A stretch of DNA of 22,800 nucleotides from Astrothelium macrocarpum (taxonomy: Eukaryota > Ascomycota > Dothideomycetes > Trypetheliales > Trypetheliaceae), in the NCBI GenBank assembly GCA_021030915.1, contig JAGEMR010000243.1:1-22800 (forward strand), given 5' to 3'. Made by a program: the position numbers and the translations under genes. The stretch's first letter is position 1. Each line of letters opens with the position of its first letter. Positions 10,258 through 19,500 of this stretch are shown in pieces. The notes beneath the pieces are model-generated. The model was not told the DNA's origin and ran no database searches. It saw only the letters and a program-made list of their open reading frames with translations.

Positions 10258-13200
10258 ATGACTGGAGACGAACTGAAAGGTTTATCTGTATTTCACGATA
10301 CTGTCGATTACAATAAATGGGTTGATCTGATGAGCAAATTCCTCAAATCTAAAGGCTACTGGAAATACGTTTCTGGCAGGGAAATATTAATAGCCGATAA
10401 TGTCGACAAATTCGAATAGTATGATGCCGCTACCAGCGTAATAATCTATGTATATATTAGTAAAAAAATCAAGGCCATAATCAGTATAAAATTGTCGTCC
10501 CATCAAATATGGAAATAGTTCGAACGAATATACATTATATCAGACCCTGTTCTTAAAGAGATATACTGGCGCGCCTGGAATACCATAAAATATGATGACG
10601 AAAACAATATTGAGGAATTCATTCGTCTTTTCAATTCGGCGTATGAAAATACCAAAGATACGGGCCTTAACTGCCTTCAGAATGAGGCTAGAAATGAGAT
10701 CAAAACCCTCAACTTTTTTATCGTTATCAAGGATCATTTTGAATTTCTAATTACGCTGATCAGACAGTGTTTTCGAAAAAAATCCGAAATCATATATGAT
10801 AATATAATACGAAATGCCATAAATATATCACGGTCAGATAAGAAGCGTAGAATAGTATTCGTTATTTTAAATCAAAATCGAAATATTAATAAATTTATTA
10901 ATAAAGACGACGTCAAATAAAATAATAGACATCCAAAATGCCCTGATTATAATCTTCGAAATCATAAAAAGGAAAAATATTGGAAATTCTATTCTGAATT
11001 CAGGCCAAAATGGTGGAATGATAAGGATGAGAAGTCTGGAGGCATTTCCAATAAAAATAGCAGTATTAAACTCATAACATTTATATTCCGAATAGACGAA
11101 TCAGTCTTATAAATACTGTTTGTTATCTTTTTGAAATCGTTGGTGTATTTTGATTCTGGTATGATTAATCATATATTCTCCGATAAGGAACGATTTGTTG
11201 AAGGAATATTCCAGTTAGCGTATATTCTAATCGTAATAGCCAGCGGAAATGAAATAATAATAATAGGGATAGGAACTGTTCATGTATGACTCTTCAGATC
11301 AGGAGATTCAATAGAACTGATGTTCTGAAATACGCTGTATCTGCCGAAAGCACGGATTAATTTGGTATCAGAAGATCGTTTTGAAAAAATGGCCAAAATA
11401 TATATTACCGGCAGAGACAGAATCATACATCTAAAGGATGGCGATATTATTATTGGCCATTATGATAAGACAAATAGAATGAGAATATTCAGAATCGATA
11501 TTAGATTTGAATCCAAATCAATTTTTGCTATCATAAATATTGGCAAAATTATTATGGAGAATCCATTAAAATTGTCTAATATGGCCGGAAAGGCGAATTT
11601 GGATCTATGATATAGGAGATTTGGCCATTTTCACCATTGTGGGATTCGTATAGCCAGCGAAGTGACCTCAAATATTAACCTGAATAACAATATTCAAAAT
11701 GAGAATAGCTATAAAATATGTCAGTTAATTAAATCCAAATAACGTATATTATATAAATCATAATAACGAATTGATAAATCATTTCAAAAATTTCATTCGG
11801 ATCTAACCGGTTTTATTATTAAAATAGAATGGAAAGATGAAAAATATATATTTCAAATGATGGATGATTATAATTTCTTTTGATGGATATAAATAATTCG
11901 TATTAAAGATCAGATTACGATAATTCTTATTTAATTTCTGAAGAATATTCGAATAGAATAGATAATCGAAATAGAAATGATTATTTTCCGAACTGATCAT
12001 AATATTGAATTCAATAAGATCAGTGAATATGGCCATAATAACGGTATTATATTCGAATATTTATTATCGTATTCGTATCAATCTAATGGATACATGGAGG
12101 CGTCAGGTTATTAAATTATCTTTCGAACGCGTTGTCTTATAATCGACAGTGGATTTCCATCTGATATGTGGCCTAAGGCGGTAATAATAACTGTGTATCT
12201 CCTGAATAGGTCGCCGATCTCAGCTAATTCTGGATACGAAATTCCATATGGTCGTATCAATTCGTCGCTATTCAATAAGGACGTAAAATCTGATGTGGCT
12301 CATTTAAAGGCATTTGGATATGAGATAATATATCATATTTCATGTGAAATTCGTTCGAAAGGAGATAAATTCGCTTCAATCGTTGAAATAGGATATTTTG
12401 TAGGTTACACGTCTAGCCATTTAATCTATTCAATGTGATTTTCTGAAACAAACAGAATTAGCGATTATCGAAATATGATATTCAATAAACAGATGTATTA
12501 TTCAATGAAATAGAATAAAAATGAAAAATAATTTATGGAGATTTCGGATATGGATAATCTATATTCCGAATTAGATTTACCATTTTTGGAACCGAAATTA
12601 TCTCATTCAGAAGAGGAACCAAATTCTACTGAATCAGGGGATGAATTTTTTCAATTTCAATACCAAATTCAGCAAATTCAGCCATTTGACGAATTTCCAT
12701 ATCAAGCTGAATTTGATGCTGAATTTACTGCTGAAACAGCTGGCGATTCAGTTACGTTCGAGAATACGTTTCAGAATGATGCTCAGTCAGATATTACGCA
12801 AGAAACGATTATGATATAGTCTCCAATTCCATCTGATTTATCATTAAATATAACAGACACATCATTTGATGATAATTTTAATGATTTACCATCTATTTCG
12901 ACAGATTTTATATTATCGATAATATCAGGAATATTCGGCCAATATATACCATTATGGAAATCGACAAGATTATACCATTATTCATTAAAATACGATCCTT
13001 CCGATCCCACCATTTATTCACGATATATTGAAGCAATCAATATCAAAAAGAAATACTTTTATGTTGGATTCAGTGATGATATTAATATACCATTCATATA
13101 TCAGGAAATTATAAAGTCATCATAGGCCAAAGAATGGCAGAAAATTACTGATAATGAGATGGAATCATATAAGAAAAATGGCATTTGGAATCTCGTCCCG

Positions 13201-14652
13201 TTTTTTGAAGACGTTATTATTCTCAAAAATTGATGGATGTTTGATCTGAAACGAGATATGAACGGCGCCATTATACGGTATAAAATTCGCTGGATCGTTC
13301 GTGGTGATAAATAGCGTCCAGATTTTAATTATGATAAAATATATACCGCTGTTATTCGTTCCATTATAATAAAAATGTTATTCGTTATTATTATTATCAT
13401 AGATTTGGAATATGAATAAATGGATCTGATCACCGTCTTTCTGAATGGGACGATAGATAGAAAGAATATATATGTGGAAGTATCATATGGATATGATGCT
13501 TTTAATCAGATGTATAAACTGAATAAAACGCTGTATGGCCTAAAATAATCGCCGTTATTCTGATTCGGACGATTCTTATAATTTGTGAAAAAGATTGGCT
13601 ACATAAATTTGTTAACCGATTTTTATGTATTCATCAATTATTTGAATAATAATATTATTGTTATTTATATAAATGATTTGTTATATATCGCCAAAATCAG
13701 AAATATTATTTCTGCCGTCAAACAATGAATAGCAGCTGAATTTCATTCGAAAAAAATGGATGAATTCCACCATTATTTGGACGTACAAATCATTCAAAAG
13801 CGTTCATAAAAAATTTTTATCATCGATCAGATTATGTATATTCGCCGAATCCTTGATAAATTCGGCCATATAAATTCCCGTTCGATTCCAGTACCATTTT
13901 CTATTATCGACCTCCAGTCTTACGATGGCGAAACTGCCTTAAATACTAAATAATATTTCCAATCCATAATAGATTCCTTAATCTATATCGTTTATATCAT
14001 ATGTATTGATTTGGCTTACGCCTATAGACGTTTATTTTATTACGTATATAATCTTTCATCTGCCCATTAAGGAGTCATTGATAATACCTTCAAATATATG
14101 GCCGGTACCATATAAATGGGTTTGACATTTGGTAAAGATATGGGCGATTCGAGTATATCTAGATATGGCCTGAATTTTGTATGTTATTGTGATTCGAACT
14201 GGACTGACGATAAGGAGGATCGATATTCGACAGTAGGATACGTAATCAAGTATAGAGGAGTAGTAGTAAATTGGAAGAGTTATAAGCAGCCTTTCGTCGT
14301 TCATTTGACAGTTGAAGCCGAATACGTAATATTTGATTACGTTATTCGAGAAGTCATTTCGATTTAGAAGCTGCTGAAAGAGTTGGGATGATATATCGAA
14401 TAATCCATACCAATATACGAGGATAACGTATCAGCCATTAGTCTCGCCAGGTCAAACAGAATCAATAATAGAACGAAACATATTGATATATATTGATATG
14501 CTGTCCGTGAGGAGATCGAACAAAAATTTATTGAGATAATTCAAATATCAACCCATAATCAGCCAGCAGATGGCCTTATAAAGGCGCTTCATAAACAGAA
14601 TCATAATCATTTCATCGAACTATTTGGAATGGTTAACGGGATGCCCATTTAA
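10258..14652 (+). pseudogene. Copia-1 gag-pol polyprotein, decayed
   Basis: One frame of 1,464 codons from ATG 10258 to TAA 14650-14652. In order: gag from MTGDELKGLS; a zinc knuckle at 10939-10983 reading CPDYNLRNHKKEKYW, with two of its cysteines turned to tyrosine; protease DSGMINH at 11152; a GAG-pre-integrase segment YRRFGHFHHCGIR near 11610; integrase core about 11780-12440; an acidic, Gln/Phe-rich linker (12535-12819); RT from about 13120, with LYGLK*SP near 13531-13554 and YINDLL near 13666 where copia elements have YVDDLL; and RNase H with CDSNWTDDKEDRYSTVGYV near 14188, LTVEAEYV near 14308, and a TKHIDIYW segment near 14475. Roughly thirty stops interrupt it, mostly at sites expected from CAA, CAG, CGA or TGG. 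The longest open pieces are 80-95 codons. It is not functional. Confidence 0.9.
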
Positions 14653-14678
14653 TTGCTAATAGATTTGTTGTGTGGATT

Positions 14679-14687
14679 GAGGGGATG
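14679..14687 (+). other. Copia-1 polypurine tract
   Basis: GAGGGGATG lies directly before the 3' LTR and downstream of the gag-pol stop, where plus-strand DNA synthesis would be primed. Confidence 0.6.
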
Positions 14688-14883
14688 TGATAATATTGGG
14701 CAATCCACTCTTGTAATCTCCGGCGTTAGCTTTATTGTTTCCTAATTAGGCAATTAGTCCGTTAGTGTGGAGATCAGGAGAAACAGCATTTAAGGCCCTG
14801 TTTGCTGCTGTTTCCTCCTGAGCTTCCTTAGTTCAATTCCTTGCTTAAATGCGGTATCCGACCTGTTCCGTCTAATTCCATCA
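14688..14883 (+). repeat. Copia-1 3' LTR
   Basis: 196 bp, 194 identical to the 5' LTR. Read on the minus strand, its right end now supplies new C-terminal codons to the interrupted SnoaL-like gene. Confidence 0.95.
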
Positions 14884-15290
14884 GCCTTACTGTCCAGGAA
14901 CTCAACTGTTCGCACGATCTTATCTCCTGTCTCATTCATGTTGAACATGAAGATATACTCCCCTTCATACACCCATTCATCTGAAGAGAGATTGTGATCT
15001 TTGACATCATCACGAAAGATAGTCTGACTAGTTGCCCATACTGTGACTTGATTACTATCTTCACTCTCGATGTGTTCCTTTATAAAAATAGGGAATCCAG
15101 CCAAAATATCACGCAAATGGTCCATATGTTTCATTATTTCCTGTTTGTCGTAAGGGACTTTCATGTTGAGTGAAGCAGGCGCAAATTCATGGACATAATT
15201 TTCTGTGAGTATAGAATCCAGTATTTGTGTATCGAGAGTTTCAAACATGTCAATGAACCTCCGCGCTGTCTCGAGACGCTTGGATACCAT
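14790..15290 (-). CDS. SnoaL-like (NTF2-fold) protein, C-terminus replaced by LTR codons
   Basis: Start ATG at 15290-15288 (MVSKRLETARRF). This is a small alpha+beta-barrel protein of the SnoaL/NTF2-like superfamily; fungal members often act as cyclases, dehydratases or isomerases in secondary metabolism. Support: length of about 155 residues before insertion; an N-terminal helix; HEFAPASL (His34) resembling the H..LPASL segment of fungal SnoaL-like proteins; the WVYEGEYIFMFNMNETGDKI strands; and the closing EFLDS motif at residues 130-134. Copia-1 inserted right after this motif. The frame runs on into the 3' LTR and stops at TAA 14792-14790, so the present allele could encode 166 residues, about the last 31 from the LTR. 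No other defect or intron is seen, so some function may remain. The next coding gene upstream, an MFS transporter, is on the same strand. The substrate cannot be told from sequence. Confidence 0.75.
   Translation of the reverse strand: MVSKRLETARRFIDMFETLDTQILDSILTENYVHEFAPASLNMKVPYDKQEIMKHMDHLRDILAGFPIFIKEHIESEDSNQVTVWATSQTIFRDDVKDHNLSSDEWVYEGEYIFMFNMNETGDKIVRTVEFLDSKADGIRRNRSDTAFKQGIELRKLRRKQQQTGP
14884..14888. repeat. Copia-1 target-site duplication (right)
   Basis: GCCTT, identical to 9890-9894. Confidence 0.9.
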
Positions 15291-15366
15291 GATTGATTTA
15301 TATGGAGGTGTTAGATGAAGCCGTAGAGAATGGTCGGATGAGAGGTAATGTGGACTCAAAAAGTTA

Positions 15367-15375
15367 TCGGACCGA
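15367..15375. promoter_or_regulatory. candidate Zn2Cys6 regulator site TCGGACCGA
   Basis: A perfect palindrome with one central base, 77-85 bp upstream of the SnoaL-like ATG. CGG/CCG half-sites are the usual targets of fungal Zn(II)2Cys6 regulators. A TCGGCCGA palindrome also lies upstream of the MFS gene. The role is inferred. Confidence 0.35.
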
Positions 15376-15432
15376 ATGTAGTCGGGCGGGCGAAGAAATA
15401 TGGCATAAATACCTAATTCTTGGTTGTTCTGC

Positions 15433-15467
15433 TAAATCCGAAAAGACCGCTCAAATGAACGGATTTA
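15433..15467. promoter_or_regulatory. inverted repeat TAAATCCG-N19-CGGATTTA
   Basis: Two perfect 8-bp arms (15433-15440 and 15460-15467), about 143-177 bp upstream of the SnoaL-like start. They could bind a dimeric regulator or form a weak hairpin. No family is assigned. Confidence 0.25.
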
Positions 15468-15805
15468 AGGAGATACTCCGAGTTAATACCCCGTGCAGGG
15501 TTATTCACATAGCAGAACGAGCTTAAATTAAGATTATATTACATGCATCTCGACAGTTAAACAGTAAAGCCAGTCATGAGAAATTGACTATTGTTTCCCA
15601 GGCTCGAATAAGTTGTTCTAGTATATGGTAAGAAAGTGACATATGATAGACGAACAATGTACTACAACTTATAAGAAGTGATAAAAGGATTTAGATTGAC
15701 CGCGAACTGAAGGCAACTGTCGTGAACTCGGACTTGTTTGCTACGCAAAACCGTGCAAGAAGCGGTTGCTACTCGTTCAACATTGGGGTACATGCACCGT
15801 AATGA

Positions 15806-16009
15806 TTACAATGGGAGAAAAGATATTTTGCAGACGCAATTAATGTGCCAAATCCAAGAATTATAATGTGAATTGCGAAGGTGCGGAACACTATCAAGCA
15901 CTGTTTCATGCGAATGCCTTTCGATTATTGGAAGACTTATTTGATCGAGCTGCGCGACAATATTATTTAGCCGATCTGTTGCTTTTTTTAAATCAACCAG
16001 ACATGGCAT
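15806..16009 (-). other. short ORF of unknown nature (67 aa)
   Basis: An ATG at 16009-16007 opens MPCLVDLKKATDRLNNIVAQ and runs to TAA at 15808-15806. The first half is helix-like and amphipathic. The upstream frame is open to 16078 without an ATG. It lies between the MFS stop and the SnoaL-like promoter on the same strand. I recognise no domain. It may be a fragment of a decayed gene or a chance ORF. Confidence 0.2.
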
Positions 16010-17439
16010 GAGCACAGTCTTGCAGAGACAAGCGTAACTTTTGACCTTGACTGAGTTCTCAAAATTTATCTCATCCACCTCCCAATCCCAATCAATCGCT
16101 TAGTTCGTGAGTTAATTCACGTCACGTAACAGAGCACTTCTCTAAAAGATGAAGCACATTGTCAATTCTCAAATTTCAAGACTGCAATATTTTCAGCCAG
16201 CGATAACGGCTGTACTGTAAAGCCTCGAATTAATTTTGAACCTAAAGATCAAAATCAGAATCAACGATTCGCTAATGATACAGAGGATATAAGCCCTGCT
16301 CATTGACCGCACAATAACATCGACTACCTGATTCTGTACGTCTTGTGGCATGTTTCGCAATAGGGGACTATTTGGATTGGAAATGATAATGCTGATATCA
16401 AGTCTGCTGAGATCTGGCAGCAGGGCGGCTATCCCTTGTTGTGCGTTGTTGAGAAAGACACTGTTCGCGATCCCGAGCGCGACAGTTGGCCCACCAAGCT
16501 GCGCGAAGGCCTCCCATCCAAGGCTACGCGATATATCAGCCGGAGTGACCATGATTGAGGCAACGGAAAACGAGAGTTATGAACTTGCACCAGAGCCCAA
16601 ACCAAGAAGGACTTCGTAACCGTAAACATTAGCAAGTGATGTATATTGATTGACTGTGTAGAGCAGCGTAGCACCTGATACGCATAATACGCCAGTAAAG
16701 ATGAACCATGGAACATAATAGCCAGTCTTACCGACGAGCCAGCCTGAAAGGACCGCGATGATAGTTTGGCAAGCGACAAGTGGTAGCATTCGCACTCCAG
16801 CGGTAATCGCCGTATTGGCCTTGACGAACTGAAAATAGAGGGGCAGGAAATAAACAGGAACGAAGACGCAGGTGCCTTGACAAGCCACCTCAAGAAAGAG
16901 CACAATCATAGTGCTTGATTTGAGGAAATGCATAGGGAACAAGCGACGCTCGGCGGTAGTTTTGATTGCAAAGATCTGTTGGGCTAGAAAAAGCCAAAGA
17001 AGGACAAAGGCCAAGACAAAGAGGGCAATGACTTGGCCCGAGTTCCAGTCATATTCGTTACCACCAAAGGACATGGCCATGACGATAGATACAATGAGAC
17101 CGCACAGCAAGACGGCCCCAATACAGTCAATCTCGGAGGCTCTTTTTCTAATGGGTTGACCTGGGCATGGATTAAGTGTTGGCAAAAGAAAGATGTAAAC
17201 TGGGGCACAAACGCCACCAACGACAAGGTTACTACATTTCATGGTCAATCGTGGGAAAGCCGAAGTAACATACGGATACGCTTACAAATAAAACGCCCAA
17301 CGCCAGGTAGCACTACTCACAGCAAAAGCTCCGCCAATGATTGGACCGAGGACGGTTCCTCCACCAAAAGTGATGACGACAAGGTTCAGATAGAGCGGCC
17401 GCTCTCTTTCCGAAGTCATCTGTGTAAGAAGGGCCATGG

Positions 17440-17444
17440 ATCCA
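17440..17444. repeat. solo LTR target-site duplication (left)
   Basis: ATCCA, repeated at 17673-17677. Confidence 0.9.
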
Positions 17445-17490
17445 TGACAGAAAATGAGGACCCTATGGATCTGCAGAGACCTCCGAACCT

Positions 17491-17570
17491 TATTGAGATG
17501 GCTGGTTAGCTATTGAGATGGCTGGTTAGCTATTGAGATGGCTGGTTAGTTATTCGGAGGGCTGGTAGAT
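17491..17570 (+). repeat. 20-bp tandem repeat in solo LTR
   Basis: Three near-perfect units of TATTGAGATGGCTGGTTAGC (17491, 17511, 17531) and a fourth, degenerate one (17551). The Copia-2 LTR has one unit fewer. Confidence 0.9.
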
Positions 17571-17574
17571 AGCA

Positions 17575-17581
17575 TATATAA
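17575..17581 (+). promoter_or_regulatory. LTR TATA box (solo LTR)
   Basis: TATATAA, conserved in the Copia-2 LTR at 19165-19171. It lies just after the tandem repeats, where a retrotransposon promoter is expected. Confidence 0.5.
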
Positions 17582-17672
17582 CTGCAGCCCCAATCCGACC
17601 TGGAGCAGCAGAAGTTCTCACAAGCTCAATTCAATCCAATGACTGTGGGATCAAGCTCCTCATATTCCATCA

Positions 17673-17677
17673 ATCCA
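17673..17677. repeat. solo LTR target-site duplication (right)
   Basis: ATCCA, identical to 17440-17444. Confidence 0.9.
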
Positions 17678-18301
17678 TAATACCTGCGTGTATGGGTACT
17701 AAGAAGTCGTGAAGGGGTCATTAAACTCACATTCCGACGCCCCCCATTCCACATATAGCGCGTCCTACAATCAAAGCATTCATTGTCGGAGCAGCTCCAC
17801 AGACAGCAGACCCGACCGCAAAGATAACGAAGCTCGAGAAAAACGTCCATTTGCTACTGAAGCACGCATAGATATCTGCCCTGCATTCCCAGGTCATTAT
17901 AAGTATCCTGACTACGGGAGAGTATAAATAATGTACCATAGGAGATTGGTGCCCCAGGACGATGCAAAAAAGGCAATCGGCAACCAAGCAAGCTTGTCGA
18001 GGGACGAAAAAGCCTTCACCACAGCCGGTTGGATGTTGGCTGCAATTGTATTGTCCGTTGCGAAGAGAAAGTTGGCCACCAGGATACTCGTGACAAGAAG
18101 AAGCCAGGCAAAGCCGTGGGCTTTGCGCGGAGAAGCCCGCGGCTTGTCCGCGTCGTTGAGGGTTTTGGCGGCCTTCTCACCCTCGGTATCTTTCGTGTTC
18201 AAACCTTCTTTGTCGATTGCAACCGTAGCTTTTTGTGAGCTTATATCGCTGTTAGATAAATTCAAGACCGTAAGATTGGCCTTCGACGTCGTGTCTACCA
18301 T

Positions 18302-19054
18302 GACGATAGGACGAATCTAGGAGTGTTATGAAAGGTTCCTGAATTATTGATGATGGAATGCTAATGATGAGAGAAGCGCAAGTATGAAGTGAAGATGCTT
18401 TCATTAACCCAAGGGTGTGTAACGACTAAGCAACAGGAAGGTGAGAATAATCCAGGCTACGAGGAAGACAGATTAAGAAAGGATTTACGGTCCTGTTTCC
18501 AACAGTGGGGAGCCTGGGTAGACGAAATGAAATCCGCTCAGACGGTGAAGATTCCCACAAACATGTCACTGGTCATGGTGAGGCCAGAGCTCGGCCGACA
18601 CTATCATCTTTGACATTTTCATGCGCCGGTTGGCTTCTACCTATGGATCCCACTCAGTATTGCGTGACTAGCGTATAGATTTCAATAGCTGTCGATCGTG
18701 GGTTCACTCTCAATGATTCTAAGTTGCTGAAGCACAGGCATAGTGCAGAGTAAGCAGCAAGTGCGATGGTGAAGACTTTGGGAGTACAGGGTCCCGTAGG
18801 TGATGTAGTGTTCCCATTGCTTGATGGTAATAATGATAGAGAGTACGTGGGTATGGTTGCCCAACAGCCAGTCCTGAGTTCCGTTACATTATAGAGGCAC
18901 CTGCTTGACCAAGCAGATGGCAGTGGAGGCCAAGTACTCAGTCCGGGTAAGAGCTGTGAGAGACCCGTGAATGAGGTTCCCATACTTGTGTTAGACATAG
19001 ATCCAGCCCCTAGAGTCATTGAAGGGGACAAAGGTCCTGAATTGGTAGCCTTGG
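18302..19054. other. upstream region of MFS gene, no assured gene
   Basis: GC-normal DNA that should include the MFS promoter. Several frames are open for 60-125 codons around 18654-19031 on the minus strand, but none has a convincing start or a domain I know. One minus-strand stretch near 19045-18995 reads QFRTFVPFNDSRGWIYV and then hits a stop. It may be a scrap of a lost gene. Confidence 0.4.
18591..18598. promoter_or_regulatory. candidate Zn2Cys6 regulator site TCGGCCGA
   Basis: A perfect 8-bp palindrome about 290 bp upstream of the MFS ATG, with the same half-sites as TCGGACCGA before the SnoaL-like gene. The role is inferred from this pairing only. Confidence 0.3.
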
Positions 19055-19251
19055 TGACAGAAAATGAGGACCCTAAGGATCTGCAGAGACCTCCGAACCT
19101 TATTGAGATGGCTGGTTAGCTATTGAAATGGCTGGTTAGTTATTCGGAGGGCTGGTAGATAGCATATATAACTGCAGCCCCAATCCGACCTGGAGCAATA
19201 AGAATTCTCACAAACAATCAATCTGTCCATTAGATTTGAATTCTTTCATCA
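19055..19251 (+). repeat. Copia-2 5' LTR
   Basis: 197 bp, TGACAG..CATCA. It has two full 20-bp units at 19101 and 19121 and a degenerate one at 19141, plus TATATAA at 19165-19171. The 31-bp length difference from the solo LTR is one tandem unit plus 11 bases near the 3' end. Confidence 0.9.
19165..19171 (+). promoter_or_regulatory. LTR TATA box (Copia-2)
   Basis: TATATAA in the same setting as 17575-17581. Confidence 0.5.
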
Positions 19252-19263
19252 GGTTATGAGTCT
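19252..19263 (+). other. Copia-2 primer binding site
   Basis: GGTTATGAGTCT directly after the LTR. It matches the first nine bases of the Copia-1 site and then carries C-to-T changes, so it too was an initiator-tRNA-Met half-molecule site. Confidence 0.7.
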
Positions 19264-19500
19264 GATTGAAATTTCGTGTTAAGATTCAATCATTGATCGA
19301 TTTTTGTTTATTATTATTTGTATTCATATTTTAGATATTCTATTTAATTTGTTTAAAAATCCTCTTTTTGATCAGATTTTGGAAATATCTTTTAATGATT
19401 CTGGAATATTTTTTTTGATAATGATTTGGAAACATTTCTTTTGATTGAAATTTGGAATATTTTTTAAAAATTTGAATCTATTTCTTAATAACGATTTAGA

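Larger units (their letters stand above)
9895..14883 (+). mobile_element. Copia-1: complete Ty1/copia LTR retrotransposon, RIP-degraded
   Basis: A full-length element of 4,989 bp with 196-bp LTRs that start TGATAAT and end CCATCA. It has an initiator-tRNA-Met half-molecule primer site, one gag-pol frame in the order gag, protease, integrase, reverse transcriptase, RNase H (the copia order), a purine tract, and a perfect 5-bp target duplication. The coding interior carries roughly thirty in-frame stops yet no net frameshift. The two LTRs differ at only two positions, both CpA-to-TpA type. It is inserted in the coding sequence of a SnoaL-like gene, in the opposite orientation. Confidence 0.95.
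15291..15805. other. upstream region of SnoaL-like gene
   Basis: GC-normal DNA with no supported gene. It holds the likely promoter of the SnoaL-like gene and two palindromic CGG/CCG arrangements listed separately. Confidence 0.5.
17445..17672 (+). mobile_element. solo LTR of the Copia-2 family
   Basis: 228 bp starting TGACAG and ending TTCCATCA, with a perfect ATCCA duplication. It is closely similar to the Copia-2 5' LTR at 19055-19251, diverging near the 3' end. It is what remains after recombination between the two LTRs of an inserted element. It interrupts exon 3 of the MFS gene. A TATATAA box at 17575-17581 suits the LTR promoter. Confidence 0.9.
16193..18301 (-). pseudogene. DHA2-type MFS efflux transporter, broken by solo LTR and a stop
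   Basis: A 14-TM drug:H+ antiporter-type permease of the plasma membrane, the kind that exports toxic compounds or metabolites. Exons on the minus strand: 18301-17937; 17880-17731; 17683-17286 (contains the LTR); 17231-16193. Introns of 56, 47 and 54 bp have GT..AG ends and splice in frame. Without the LTR it would be 572 codons, normal for the family. Residues 1-60 are polar and cytosolic; TM1 follows, with FATDNTIAANIQPAV (Asp83). Also seen: SSWGTNLLW, GRAICGMGGVG, the antiporter motif GGGTVLGPIIGG, WRWAFYFNL, and late helices to the C-terminal RAYILCIISES. Two defects: the solo LTR inserted in exon 3 between GG(A) and TCC, and TAA at 16579-16577 where relatives have Gln (CAA to TAA). The rest is intact, so the breaks are probably recent. 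Confidence 0.85.

Noticed and set aside
14056..14304. Minus-strand open frame inside Copia-1
   Set aside because: Antisense to the RNase H region of the copia polyprotein.
15293..15526. Plus-strand open frame in the SnoaL-like promoter region
   Set aside because: No domain and divergent to a real start; more likely promoter DNA.
16350..16619. Plus-strand open frames at 16350-16619, 16911-17159, 17033-17509 and 17931-18320
   Set aside because: All are antisense to the well-supported MFS exons and show no domain of their own.
16429..17226. Other minus-strand frames over the MFS gene (16429-16905, 16984-17226)
   Set aside because: They are alternative frames of exon 4, whose true frame carries the transporter motifs and membrane helices.
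18654..19031. Minus-strand open frame of 125 codons upstream of the MFS gene
   Set aside because: It begins at TTG, is Ser/Thr-rich without domain, and competing frames look equally good; kept only as unassigned DNA.
17445..19251. The two related LTRs at 17445-17672 and 19055-19251 as the ends of one element
   Set aside because: They are in the same orientation, but the first has its own ATCCA duplication and the DNA between them includes MFS exons, so they are separate insertions.
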